Of a stretch of DNA of 64,000 bases, positions 43,101-58,000 are shown one piece after another. The DNA comes from Trichopria drosophilae. Its lineage: Eukaryota; Arthropoda; Insecta; Hymenoptera; Diapriidae. The notes under the pieces were generated by a model, which saw nothing but the letters and a program-made list of their open reading frames with translations, made no database searches and had not been told where the DNA came from. Position 1 is the first letter of the stretch; each line of letters opens with the position of its first letter. The stretch spans positions 67,160,501 to 67,224,500 of the forward strand of contig CM059584.1 of the NCBI GenBank assembly GCA_030407085.1, read 5' to 3'. The translations under genes were made by a program, and so were the position numbers.

Positions 43101-46040
43101 ATCGCGTGCATTTTTGATATTGTTTTAAAAGGACAATTTGAAACATTTTAAGACCAGTCTCAATGTCCGCACTTGTATAGACTGACCTCCAGGGCCCGCT
43201 GAAGACTACTTATGCGATTTTGATGACGTTAGGCAACATCCAATCGCGTGCATTTGGATATTATTTTTAACGAATTTTTTAACGATTTTTAAGACCTGTG
43301 TCGTCGCTCGCACTTCAATAGATTGCCCTGCACGAAAATCGATGATCACTCAGCGGCCATTTTGATGACGTTAGGCAACATCAAATCGCGTGCATTTTTT
43401 ATATTGTTTTTAATGAATATTTAACGATTTTTAAGAAGTGTCGTCGGTCGCACTTGAATAGATAGCCCAGTACGAAAATCGATGATTACTCAGCGGTAAT
43501 TTTGGTGACGTTAGGCAACATCAATTTGCGTGCATTTTTGATATTATTTTAAATGAATAATTTGAAACATTTTAAGACCGGTCTCGATGTCCGCACTTGA
43601 ATAGACTGACCTCCAGGGCCCGCTGAAGACTACTTATGCGATTTTGATGACGTTAGGCAACATCCAATAGCGTGCATTTGGATATTATTTTTAATGAATT
43701 TTTTAACGATTTTTAAGACCTGTATCGTCGCTCGCACTTCAATAGATCGCCCTGCACGAAAATCAATGATTACTCAGCGGTCATTTTGATGACGTTAGGC
43801 AACATCATATCGCGTGCATTTTTGATATTATTTTAACTGGACAGTTTGAAACATTTTAAGACCAGTCTCGATGCCCCCACTAGAATAGACTGCCCTCCAG
43901 GGCCCGCTGAAGACTACTTATGCGATTTTTATGACGTCAGGTACCATCAAATCGCGTGCATTTTTGATATTATTTTTAATGCATTTTTTAACGAGTTTTA
44001 AGACCTGTGTCGTCGCTCGCGCTTCAATAGATCGCCCTACACGAAAATCGATGATTACTCAGCGGTCATTTTGAAGACGTTTGGCGACATCAAATCGCGG
44101 GCATTTTTGATATTATTTTTAATGAATTTTTTAACGATTTTTAAGACCTGTGTCGTCGCTCGCACTTCAATAGATCGCCCTACACGAAAATCGAAGATTA
44201 CTCAGCGGTCATTTTGAAGACGTTAGGCGACATCAAATCGCGTGCATTTTTAATATTAATTTAAATGGATAATTTGAAACATTTTAAGACCAGTCTCGAT
44301 GTCTGTACTTGAATAGGCTGACCTCCAGGGCACGCTGAAGAATACTTATGCGATTTTGATGACGTTAGGCAGCATCAAATCGCGTGCATTTTTGATATTA
44401 TTTTTAATGAATTTTTTAACGATTTTTAAGACCTGTGTCGTCGCTCGCACTTCAATAGATCGCCCTACACGAAAATCGAAGATTACTCAGCGGTCATTTT
44501 GAAGACGTTAGGCGACATCAAATCGCGTGCATTTTTAATATTAATTTAAATGGATAATTTGAAACATTTTAAGACCAGTCTCGATGTCTGCACTTGAATA
44601 GACTGATCTCCAGGGCACGCTGAAGAATACTTATGCGATTTTTATGACGTTAGGCAACATCAAATCGCGTGCATTTTTGATATTATTTTAACTGGACAGT
44701 TTGAAACATTTTAAGACCAGTCTCGATGCCCCCACTAGAATATACTGCCCTCCAGGGCCCGCTGAAGACTACTTATGCGATTTTGATGACGTTAGGCAAC
44801 ATCCAATCGCGTGCATTTGGATATTATTTTTAACGAATTTTTTAACGATTTTTAAGACCTGTGTCGTCACTCGCACTTCAATAGATCGCCTTGCACGAAA
44901 ATCGATGATTACTCAGCGGTCATTATGATGACGTTAGGCAACAGCATATCGCGTGCATTTTTGATATTATTTTAAATGGACAATTTGAAACATTTTAAGA
45001 CCAGTCTCAATGTCCGCACTTGAATAAACTGCCCTCCAGAGCCCGCTGAAGAGTACTTATGCGATTTTTATGACGTTAGGCAACATCAAATCGCGTGCAT
45101 TTTTGATATTATTTTAAATGGATAATTTGAAACATTTTAAGACCGGTCTCGATATCCGCACTTGAACAGACTGACCTCCAGGGCCCGCTGAAGACTACTT
45201 ATGCGATTTTGATGACGTTAGGCAACATCAAATCGCGTGAATTTTTTAACGATTTTTAAGACCTGTGTCGTCGCTCGCACTTCAATAGATTGCCCTGCAC
45301 GAAAATCGATGATCACTCAGCGGCCATTTTGATGACGTTAGGCAACATCAAATCGCGTGCTTTTTTATTTTATATTTAAAGGACAATTTGAAACATGTTA
45401 AGACCAGTCTCAATGTCCGCACTTGTATAGACTGACCTCCAGGGCCCGCTAAAGACTACTTATGCGATTTTGATGACGTTAGGCTACATCAAATCGCGTG
45501 CATTTTTGATATTATTTTAAAAGGACAATTTGAAACATTTTAAGACCAGTCTCGATATCCGCACTTGTATAGACTGACCTCCAGGGCCCGCTAAAGACTA
45601 CTTATCCGATTTTGATGACGTAAGGCAACATCCAATCGCGTGCATTTGGATATTATTTTTAACGAATTTTTTAACGATTTTTAAGACCTGTGTCGTCGCT
45701 CGCACTTCAATAGATTGCCCTGCACGAAAATCGATGATCACTCAGCGGCCATTTTGATGACGTTAGGCAACATCAAATCGCGTGCATTTTTGATATTGTT
45801 TTTAATGACTATTTAACGATTTTTAAGAAGTGTCGTCGGTCGCACTTGAATAGATCGCCCTCCACGAAACGATGATTACTCAGCGGTATTTTGATGACGT
45901 TAGGCAACATCAAATCGCGTGCATTTTTGATATTATTTTAAATGGATAATTTGAAACATTTTGAGACCAGTCTCGATGTCCGCACTTGAATAGACTGACC
46001 TCCAGGGTCCGCTGAAGACTACTTATGCAATTTTGATGAC
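31102..46040 (+). repeat. Satellite block 2: diverged mosaic monomers
   Basis: Monomers here vary in length and type. Common forms are B with 'gcatttggatattattttta' and 'acgaattttttaacg', a short B with 'gacgtgtcgtcggtcgcact' and 'cgcccagcacg', and A with 'gatgcccccactagaata' or 'ctgacatcgaggacccgctg'. Many are truncated or joined to one another out of phase, and 'taagacctg' replaces the 'taagccctg' of block 1. Local multi-monomer duplications occur, for example 39430-39620 and 39995-40190, offset by 569 bp (four monomers). No spacer copy is present. Confidence 0.88.
33545..33690 (+). repeat. Isolated block-1-type B monomer inside block 2
   Basis: This monomer carries 'taagccctgtatcgtcgctcg' and is followed by 'cattttgctgacg', both characters of block 1 (compare 29357-29450). 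Its neighbours have the block 2 forms. Confidence 0.7.
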
Positions 46041-49000
46041 GTTAGGCAACATGAAATCGCGTGCATTTTGCATATTATTTTCAATGAATTTTTTAACGAT
46101 TTAGCAGACCTGTGTCGTCGCTCGCAGTTTAATAGATCGCCCTGCACGAAAATCGATGATTATTCAGCGGTCAATTGGATGACTTTAGGTAACATCAAAT
46201 CGCGTGCATTTTTGATATTATTTTAAATGGACAATTTGAAACATTTTAAGACCAGTCTCGATGTCCGCACTTGAATAGACTGACCTCCAGGGCCCGCTGA
46301 AGACTACTTATGCGATTTTTATGACGTTAGGCAACATCAAATCGCGTGCATTTTTGATATTATTTTAAATGGACAATTTGAAACATTTTAAGACCAGTCT
46401 CGATGTCCGCACTTGAATAGACTGACCTCCAGGGCCCGCTGAAGACTACTTATGCGATTTTGATGACGTTAGGCAACATCAAATCGCGTGCATTTTTGAT
46501 ATTATTTTTAATGAATTTTTTAACGATTTTTAAGACCTGTGTCGTCGCTCGCACTTCAATAGATCGCCCTGCACGAAAATCGATGATTACTCAGCGGTCA
46601 TTTTGATGACGTTAGGCAACATCAAATCGCGTGTATTTTTTATATTATTTTTAATGGACAATTGGAAACATTTTAAGACCAGTCTCGATGTCCGCACTTG
46701 AATAGACTGCCCTCCAGGGCCGGCTGAAGACTACATATGTGATTTTTATGACGTTAGGCAACATCAAATCGCGTGCATTTTTGATATTATTTTTAAGGAA
46801 TTTTTTAACGATTTTTAAGACCGGTGTCGTCGCTCGCACTTCAATATATCGCCTTACACGAAAATCAATGATTACTCAGCGGTAATTTTGATGACGTTAG
46901 GCAACATCATATCGCGTGCATTTTTGATATTATTTTAAATGGACAATTTGAAACATTTTAAGACCAGTCTCGATGTCGGCACTTGAATAGACTGACCTCC
47001 AGGGCCCGCTGAAGAATACTTATGCGATTTTGATGACGTTAGGCAACATCAAATCGCGTGCATTTTTGATATTATTTTAACTGGACAGTTTGAAACATTT
47101 TAAGACCAGTCTCGATGCCCCCACTAGAATAGACTGCCCTCCAGGGCCCGCTGAAGACTACTTATGCGATTTTTATGACTTCAGGTAACATCAAATCGCG
47201 TGCATTTGGATAATATATTTAACGAATTTTTTAACGATTTTTAAGACCTGTGTCGTCGCTCGCACTTCAATAGATCGCCCAGCACGAAAATCGATGATTA
47301 CTCAGCGGTCATTTTGATGACGTTAGGCAACATCATATCGCGTGCATTTTTGATATTATTTTAAATTGACAATTTGAAACATTTTAAGACCAGTCTCGAT
47401 GTCCGCACTTGAATAGACTGACCTCCAGGGCCCGCTGGAGACTACTTATGCGATTTTGATGACGTTAGGCAACATCAAATCGCGTGCATTTTTGATATTA
47501 TTTTAAATGGACAATTTGAAACATTTTAAGACGAGTCTCGATGTCCGCATTTAAATAGACTGACCTCCAGGGCCCGCTGAAGATTACTTATGCGATTTTG
47601 ATGACGTTAGGCAACATCAAATCGCGTGCATTTTTGATATTATTTTAAATAGACAATTTGAAACATTTTAAGACCAGTCTCGATATCCGCACTTGAATAG
47701 ACTGCCCTCCAGGGCCCGCTGAAGACTACTTATGCGATTTTGATGATGTTAGGCAACATCAAATCGCGTGCATTTTTGATATTATTTTTAATGAATTTTT
47801 TAACGATTTTTAAGACCTGTGTCGTCGCTCGCACTTCAACAGATCGCCCTGCACGAAAATCAATGATTACTCAGCGGTCATTTTGATGACGTTATGCAAC
47901 ATCAAATCGCGTGCATTTTTGATATTATTTTAAATGGATAATTTGAAACATTTTAAGACCAGTCTCGATGTCCGCACTTGAATACACTGCCCTCCAGGGC
48001 CCGCTGAAGAGTACTTATGCGATTTTTATGACGTTAGGCAACATCTAATCGCGTGCATTTGGATATTATTTTTAACGAATTTTTTAACGATTTTTAAGAC
48101 CTGTGTCGTCGCTCGCACTTCAATAGATCGCCCAGCACGAAAATCGATGATTACTCAGCGGTCATTTTGATGACGTTAGACAACATCAAATTGCGTGCAT
48201 TTTTGATATTGTTTTAAATGTATATTTTAACGATTTTTAAGACCGGTGTCGTCGGTCGCACTTCAATATATCGCCTCGCACGAAAATCGATGATTACTCA
48301 GCGGTCATTTTGATGACGTTAGGCAACATTCAATCGCGTGCATTTTTAATATTAATTTAAATGGATAATTTGAAACATTTTAAGACCAGTCTCGATGTCT
48401 GCACTTGAATAGACTGACCTCCAGGGCACGCTGAAGACTACTTATGCGATTTTGATGACGTTAGGCAACATCCGATCGCGTGCATTTGGATATTATTTTT
48501 AACGAATTTTTTAACGATTTTTAAGACCTGTGTCGTCGCTCGCACTTCAATAGATTGCCCTGCACGAAAATCGATGATCACTCAGCGGCCATTTTGATGA
48601 CGTTAGGCAACATCAAATCGCGTGCATTTTTGATATTGTTTTTAATGATTATTTAACGATTTTTAAGAAGTGTCGTCGGTCGCACTTGAATAGATCGCCC
48701 AGCACGAAAATCGATGATTACTCAGCGGTCATTTTGATGACGTTAGGCAACATCAAATCGCGTGCATTTTTGATATTAATTTAAATGGATAATTTGAAAC
48801 ATTTTAAGACCAGTCTCGATGTCTGTACTTGAATAGGCTGACCTCCAGGGCCCGCTGAAGACTACTTATGCGATTTTGATGACGTTAGGCAACATCCAAT
48901 CGCGTGCATTTGGATATTATTTTCAACGAATTTTTTAACGATTTTTAAGACCTGTGTCGTCGCTCGCACTTCAATAGATCGCCCTGCACGAAAATCGATG

Positions 49001-52000
49001 ATTACTCAGCGGTCATTTTGATGACGTTAGGCAACATCAAATCGCGTGCATTTTTGATATTATTTTAAATGGACAATTTGAAACATTTTAAGACCAGTCT
49101 CGATGTCCGCACTTGAATAGACTGACCTCCAGGGCCCGCTGAAGACTACTTATGCGATTTTGATGACGTTAGGCAACATCAAATCGCGTGCATTTTTGAT
49201 ATTATTTTTAATGAATTTTTTAACGATTTTTAAGACCTGTGTCGTCGCTCGCACTTCAATAGATCGCCCTGCACGAAAATCGATGATTACTCAGCGGTCA
49301 TTTTGATGACGTTAGGCAACATCAAATCGCGTGCATTTTTGATATTATTTTAAATGGACCATTTGAAACATTTTAAGACCAGTCTCGATGTCCGCACTTG
49401 AATAGACTGACCTCCAGGGCCCGCTGAAGACTACTTATGCGATTTTGATGACGTTAGGCAACATCAAATCGCGTGCATTTTTATATTATTTTTAATGAAC
49501 ATTAAACGATTTTTAAGACCTGTGTCGTCGCTCGCACTTCAATAGATCGCCCTGCACGAAAATCGATGATTACTCAGCGGTCACTTTGATGACGTTAGGC
49601 AACATCAAATCGCGTGCATTTTTGATATTATTTTTAATGGACAATTTGAAACATTTTAAGACCAGTCTCGATGTCCGCACTTGAATAGACTGACCTCCAG
49701 GGCCCGCTGAAGACTACTTATGCGATTCTGAGGTCGTTAGGCAACATCAAATCGAGTGCATTTTTGATATTATTTTAAATGGACAATTTGAAACATTTTA
49801 AGACAAGTCTCGATTTCCGCACTTGAATAGACTGACCTCCAGGGCTCGCTGAAGAATACTTATGCGATTTTGATGAAGTTAGGCAACATCAAATCGCGTG
49901 CATTTTTTATATTATTTTAATGGATAATTTGAAACATTTTAAGACCAGTCTCGTCGCTCGCACTTGAATAGACTGCCCTCCACGAAAATCGAAGACTACT
50001 TATGCGATTTTGATGACGTTAGGCAACATCAAATCGCGTGCATTTTTGATATTATTTTAAATGGATTTTTTAACGATTTGTAAGTCCTGTGTCGACGCTC
50101 GCACTTCAATAGATAGCCCTGAACGAAAATCGATGATTACTCAGCGGTCATTTTGATGACGTTAGGCAACATCAATTCGGGTGCATTTTTGATGTTATAT
50201 TAAATGGACAATTTGAAACATTTTAAGACCAGTCTCGATGTCCGTACTAGAATAGTCTGTCCTTCAGGGCCCGCTGAAGACTACTAATACGATTTTTAAG
50301 ACGTTAGGCAACATCAAATCGCGTGCATTTTTGATATTATTTTTAATGAATTTTTTAACAAAATTTAAGATCTGTGTCGTTGCTCGCACTTCAATAGATT
50401 GCCCTGCACGAAAACCGTGAGGACTACTCATGCGATCTTGATGACGTTAGGCAACATCAAATCGCGTGCATTTTTGATATTATTTTTAATGAATTTTTTA
50501 ACGATTTTTAAGACCTGTGTCGTCGCTCGCACTTCAATAGATCGCCCAGCACGAAAATCGATGATTACTCAGCGGTCATTTTGATGACGTTAGGCAACAT
50601 CATATCGCGTGCATTTTTGATATTATTTTAAATTGACAATTTGAAACATTTTAAGACCAGTCTCGATGTCGGCACTTGAATAGACTGCCCTCCAGGGCCC
50701 GCTGAAGAGTACTTATGCGATTTTTATGACGTTAGGCAACATCAAATCGCGTGCATTTTTTATTTTATTTATAATGGACAATTTAAAACATTTTAAGACC
50801 AGTGTTGATGTCCGCACTTCAATAGACCGCCCTCCAGGGCCGCTGAAGATTACTTATGCGATTTTGATGACGTTAGGCAACATCAAATCGCGTGCATTTT
50901 TGATATTATTTTAATGACAATTTGAAACATTTTAAGACCAGTCTCGTCGGTCGCACTTCAATAGATCGCCCAGCACGAAAATCGATGATTACTCAGCGGT
51001 CATTTTGATGACGTCAGGCAACATCAAATCGCGTGCATTTTTGATATGATTTTTAATGAAATTTTTAAATGATTTTTAAGACCTGTGTCGTCGCTCGCAC
51101 TTCAATAGATCGCCCTGCACGAAAACCGATGATTACTCAGCGGTCATTTTGATGACGTTATGCAACATCAGATCGCGTGCGTTTTTGATATTATTTTAAA
51201 TAGACAATTTGAAACATTTTAAGACCAGTCTCGATATCCGCACTTGAATAGACTGCCCTCCAGGGCCCACTGAAGACTACTTATGCGATTTTGATGACGT
51301 TAGGCAACATCAAATCGCGTGCATTTTTTATATTATTTTTAACGAATTTTTTTACGATTTTTAAGACCTGTGTCGTCCCTCGCACTTCTACAGATCGCCC
51401 TACACGAAAATCGATAATTACTCAGCGGTCATTTTGATGACGTTAGGCAACATAAAATTGCGTGCATTTTTGATATTATTTTAAATGGACAATTTGAAAC
51501 ATTTTAAGACCACTCTCGATGTCCGCACTTGAATAGACTGACCTCCAGGGCCCGCTGAAGACTACTTATGCGATTTTGATGACGTTAGGCAACATCAAAT
51601 CGCGTGCATTTTTTATATTATTTTTAATGAATTTTTTAACGATTTTTAAGACCTGTGTCGTCGCTCGCACTTCAATAGATCGCCCTGCACGAAAATCGAT
51701 GATTACTCAGCGGTCATTTTGATGACGTTAGGCAACATCAAATCGCGTGCATTTTTGATATTATTCTAAATGGACAATTTGAAACATTTTAAGACCAGTC
51801 TCGATGTCCGCAATTGAATAGACTGACCTCCTGTGCCCGCTGAAGAATAGTTATGCGATTTTGATGACGTTAGGCAACATCAAATCGCGTGCATTTTGAT
51901 ATTATTTTTAATGAATTTTTTAACGATTTTTAGGACCTGTGTCGTCGCTCGCACTTCAAAAGATCGCCCTGCACGAAAAGCGATGATTACTCAGCGGTCA

Positions 52001-55000
52001 TTTTGATGACGTTAGGTAACATCAAATCGCGTGCATTTTTTATATTAGTCTAAATGGACAATTTGAAACATTTCAAGACCAGTCTTGATGTCGGCACTTG
52101 AATAGACTGAGCTCCAGGGCCCGCTGAAGACTACTTATGCGATTTTGATGACGTTAGGCAACATCAAATCGCGTGCATTTTTGATATTATTTTTAATGAA
52201 TTTTTTAACGATTTTTAAGACCTGTGTCGTCGCTCGCACTTCAATAGATCGCCCTGCACGAAAATCGATGATTACTCAGCGGTCATTTTGATGACGTTAG
52301 GCAACATCAAATCGCGTTCATTTTTGATATTATTTTAAATGGACAATTTGAAACATTTTAAGACCAGTCTCGAAGTCCGCACTTGAATAGACTGACCTCC
52401 AGGGCCCGCTGAAGACTACTTATGCGATTTTGATGACGTTAGGCAACATCAAATCGCGTGCATTTTTGATATTATTTTTAATGAATTTTTTAACGATTTT
52501 TAAGACCTGTGTCGTCGCTCGCACTTCAATAGATCGCCCTGCACGAAAATCGATGATTACTCAGTGGTCATTTTGATGACGTTAGGCAACATCAAATCGC
52601 GTGCATTTTTGATATTATTTTAAATGGACAATTTGAAACATTTTAAGACCAGTCTCGATGTCCGCACTTGAATAGACTGCCCTCCAGGGCCCGCTGAAGA
52701 CTACTTATGCGATTTTGATGACGTTAGGCAACATCAAATCGCGTGCATTTTTAATATTATTTTAAATGGACAATTTGAAATATTTTAAGACCAGTCTCGA
52801 TGTCCGCACTTGAATAGACTGACCTCCAGGGCCCGCTGAAGATTACTTATGTGATTTTTATGACGTTAGGCAACATCAAATCGCGTGCCATTTTAATATT
52901 ATTTTAAATGGACAATTTTAAACATTTGAAGACCAGTCTCGATGTCCGCACTTGAATAGACTGACCTCCAGGTCCCGTCGAAGACTACTTATGCGATTTT
53001 TAAGACGTTAGGCAACATCAAATCGCGTGCATTTTTTATATTATTTTTAATGAATATTTTAACGATTTTTAAGACGTGTCGTCGGTCGCACTTCAATAGA
53101 TCGCCCAGCACGAAAATCGATTATTACTCAACGGTCATTTTGATGATGTTCACCAACATCAAATCTCGTGCTTTTTTATATTATATTTAAAGGACAATTT
53201 GAAACATTTTAAGACCAGTCTCAATGTCCGCACTTGAAAAGACTGACATCGAGGACCCGCTGAAGTCTACTTATGCGATTTTTATGACGTTAGGCAACAT
53301 CAAATCGCGTGCATTTTTGATATTATTTTTAATGAATTTTTTAACGATTTTTAAGACCTGTGTCGTCGCTCGCACTTCATTAGATCGCCCGGCACGAAAA
53401 TCGTCGATTACTTATGCGATTTTGATGACGTTAGGCAACATCAAATCGCGTGCATTTTTGATATTATTTTTAATGAATTTTTTAACTATTTTAAAGTCCT
53501 GTGTCATCGGTCGCACTTCAATATATCGCCCTGCACGAAAATCGATGATTACTCAGCGGTCATTTTGATGACGTTAGGCAACATCAAATCGTGTGCATTT
53601 TTGATATTATTTTAAATGGACAATTTGAAACAGTTTAAGACCTGTCTCGATGTCCGCACTTGAATAGACTGACCTCCAGGGCCGGCTGAAGACTACTTAT
53701 GTGATTTTGATGACGTTAGGCAACATCAAATCGGGTGCATTTTTTATATTATTTTTAATGATTTTTTTAACGATTTTTAAGACCTGTGTCGTCGCTCGCA
53801 CTTCAATAGATCGCCCTGCACGAAAATCGATGATTACTCAGCGGTCATTTTGATGACGTTAGGCAACATCAAATCGCGTGCACTTTTGATATTATTTTTA
53901 ATGAACAATTTGAAAAATTTTAAGACCAGTCTCGTCGGTCGCACTTGAATAGACTGCCCAGGGCCCGAAGACTACTTATGCCATTTTCATGACGTTGGGC
54001 AACATCAAATCGCTTGCATTTTTGATATTATTTTAAATGGACAATTTGAAACATTTTAAGACCATTCTCGATGTCCGCACTTGAATAGACTGACCTCCAG
54101 GGCCCGCTGAAGACTACTTATGCGATTTTGATGACGTTAGGCAACATCAAATCGCGTGCATTTTTGATATTATTTTTAATGAATTTTTTAACGATTTTTA
54201 AGACCTGTGTCGTCGCTCGCACTTCAATAGATCGCCCTGCACGAAAATCGATGATTACTCAGCGGTCATTTTGATGACGTTAGGCAACATCAAATCGCGT
54301 GCATTTTTTATATTATTTTAAATGGACAATTTTAAACATTTTAAGACCAGTCTCGATCTCCGCACTTGAATAGACTGACCTCAGGGGCCGCTGAAGACTA
54401 CTAATGCGATTTTGGTTACGTTAGGCAACATCAAATCGCGTTCATTTTTTATACTATTTTTAATGAATTTTTTAACGATTTATAAGACCTGTGTCGTCGC
54501 TCGCACTTCAATAGATGGCCCTACACGAAAATCGATGATTACTCAGCGGTCATTTTGATGACGTTAGGCAACATCAAATCGCGTGCATTTTTGATATTAT
54601 TTTAAATGGACAATTTAAAACATTTTAAGACCAGTCTCGATGTCCGCACTTGAATAGACTGACCTCCAGGGCCCGCTGAAGACTACTTATGCGATTTTGA
54701 TGACGTTAGGCAACATCAAATCGCGTGCATTTTTGATATTATTTTAAATGGACAATTTGAAACATTTTAAGACCAGTCTCGATGTCCGCACTTGAATAGA
54801 CTGCCCTCCAGGGCCCGCTGAAGATTACTTATGCGATTTTGATGACGTTAGGCAACATCAAATCGCGTGCATTTTTGATATTATTTTAAATAGACAATTT
54901 GAAACATTTTAAGACCAGTCTCGATATCCGCACTTGAATAGACTGCCCTCCAGGGCCCGCTGAAGACTACTTATGCGATTTTGATGACGTTAGGCAACAT

Positions 55001-58000
55001 CAAATCGCGTGCATTTTTGATATTATTTTTAATGAATTTTTTAACGATTTTTAAGACCCGTGTCGTCGCTCGCACTTCAATAGAACGCCCTGTACGAAAA
55101 TCGATGATTACTCAGCGGTCATTTTGATGACGTTAGGCAACATCAGATCGCGTGCATTTTTTATATTATTCTAAATGGACAATTTGAAACATTTTAAGAC
55201 CAGTCTCGATGACCGCACTTAAATAGACGGAGCTCAAGGGCCCGTTGAAGACTACTTATGCGATCTTTATGACGTTAGGCAACATCAAATCGCGTGCATT
55301 TTTGATATTATTTTTAATGCATTTTTTAACGATTTTTAAGACGTGTGTCGTCGCTCGCACTTCAATAGATCGCCCTGCACGAAAATCGATGATTACTCAG
55401 CAGTCATTTTGATGACGTTAGGCAACATGAAATCGCGTGCATTTTTGATATTATTTTAAATGGACAATTTGAAACAATTTAAGACCAGTCTCGATGTCCG
55501 CACTTGAATAAACTGACCTCCAGGGCCCGCTGAAGACTACTTATGCGATTTTTATGTCGTTAGGCAACATCAAATCGCGTGCATTTTAGATATTATTTTT
55601 AATGAATAATTTAACAATTTTTAAGACCTGTGTCGATGTTCGCACTTCAATAAATTGCCCTGCACGAAAATCGAAGATCACTTATGCGATTTTTATGACT
55701 TCAGGCAACATCAAATCGCGTACATATTTGATATTGTTTTTAATGAATATATAACGATTTTTAAGACCTGTCGTCGGTCGCACTTCAATAGATCGCCCAG
55801 CACGAAAATCGATGATTACTCAGCGGTAATTTTGATGACGTTAGGCAACATCTTATCGCGTGCATTTTTGATATTATTTTAAATGGACAATTTGAAACAT
55901 TTTTAGATCAGTCTCGATGTCCGCACTTGAATAGACTGACCTTCAGGGTCCGCTGAAGACTACTTATGCGATTTTTATGACGTAAAGCAACATCAAATCG
56001 CGTGCATTTTTGATATTATTTTAAATGGACAATTTGAAACATTTTAAAACCAGTCTCGTTGTCCGCACTTGAATAGACTGCCCTCCAGGGTCCGCTGAAG
56101 ACTACTTATGCGATTTTTATGACGTTAGGCAACATCAAATCGCGTGCATTTTTTATATTATTTTTAATGAATTTTTTTACGATTTTCAATACCTGTGTCG
56201 TCCCTCGCACTTCTACAGATCGCCCTGCACGAAAATCGATAATTACTCAGCGGTCATTTTGATGAAGTTAGGCAACATCAAATTGCGTGCATTTTTGATA
56301 TTATTTTAATGAATATTTAAACATTTTTAAGACCAGTCGTCGCTCGCACTTCAATAGATCGCCCAGCACGAAATCGATGATTACTCAGCGATTTTGATGA
56401 CGTTAGGCAACATCAAATCGCGTGCATTTTTGATATTATTTTAAATGGACAATTTGAAACATTTTAAGACCAGTCTCGATGTCCGCACTTGAATAGACTG
56501 CCCTCCAGGGCCCGCGAAGACTACTTATGCGATTATGCTGACGTTAGGCAACATCAAATCGCGTGCATTTTCGATATTAGTTTTAATGAATTTTTTAACG
56601 ATTTAGAAGACCTGTGTCGTCGCTCGCACTTCAATAGATCGCCCTGCACGAAAATCGATGATTACTCAGCGGTCAATTTGATGACGTTAGGCCACATCAA
56701 ATCGCGTCCATTTTTGATATTATTTTAAATGGATAATTTGAAACATTTTGAGACCAGTCTCGCTGTCCGCACTTGAATTGACTGACCTCCAGGGCCCGCT
56801 GAAGACTACTTATGCGATTTTGATGACGTTAGGCAACATCAAATCGCGTGCATTTTTGATATTATTTTTAATGAATTTTTTAACGATTTTTAAGACCTGT
56901 GTCGTCGCTCGCACTTCAATAGATCGCCCTGCACGAAAATCGATGATTACTCAGCGGTCATTTTGATGACGTTAGGCAACATCAAATCGCGTGCATTTTT
57001 GATATTATTTTAAATGGACAATTTGCAACATTCTAAGACCAGTCTCAATGTCCGCACTTGAATAGACTGATCTCCAGGGCCCGCTGAAGACTACTTATGC
57101 GATTTTGATGACGTTAGGCAACATTAAATCGCGTGCATTTTTGATATTATTTTTAATGAATTTTTTAAAAATTGTTAAGACCTGTGTCGTCGCTCGCACT
57201 TCAATAGATCGCCCTGTACGAAAATCGATGATTACTCAGCGGTCATTTTGATGACGTTAGGCAACATCAAATCGCGTTCATTTTTTATATAATTTTAAAT
57301 GGACAATTTGAAACATTTTAAGACAAATCTCGATCTCCCCATTTGAATAGACTGCCCTCCGGGGCCCGCTGAAGACTGGTTATGCGATTTTGATGACGTT
57401 AGGCAACATCAAATCGCGTGCATTTTTGATACTATTTTTAATGCATTTTTTAAAGATTTATAAGACCTGTGTCGTCGCTCGCACTTCAATAGATGGCCCT
57501 ACACGAAAATCGATGATTACTCAGCGGTCATTTTGATGACGTTAGGCAACGTCAAATCGCGTGAATTTTTGATATTATTTTAAATGGACATTTTGAAACA
57601 TTTTAATACCAGTCTCGATGTCAGCACTTGAAAAGACTGCCCTCCAGGGCCCGCTGAAGACTACTCATGCGATTTTGATGACGTTAGGCAACATCAAATC
57701 GCGTGCATTTTTTATATTATTTTAAATGGATAATTTGAAACATTTTAAGACCAGTCTCGATGTCCGCACTTGAATAGACTGCCCTCCAGGGCCCGCTTAA
57801 GATTACTTTAGCGATTTTGATGACGTTAGGCAACGTCCAATCGCGTGCATTTTTGATATTATTTTAAATGGACAATTTGAAACATTTTAAGACCAGTCTC
57901 GATGTCCGCACTTGAATAGACTGACATCCAGGGCCCGCTGAAGACTACTTATGCGATTTTGATGACGTTAAGTAACATCCAATCGCGTGCATTTTTTATT

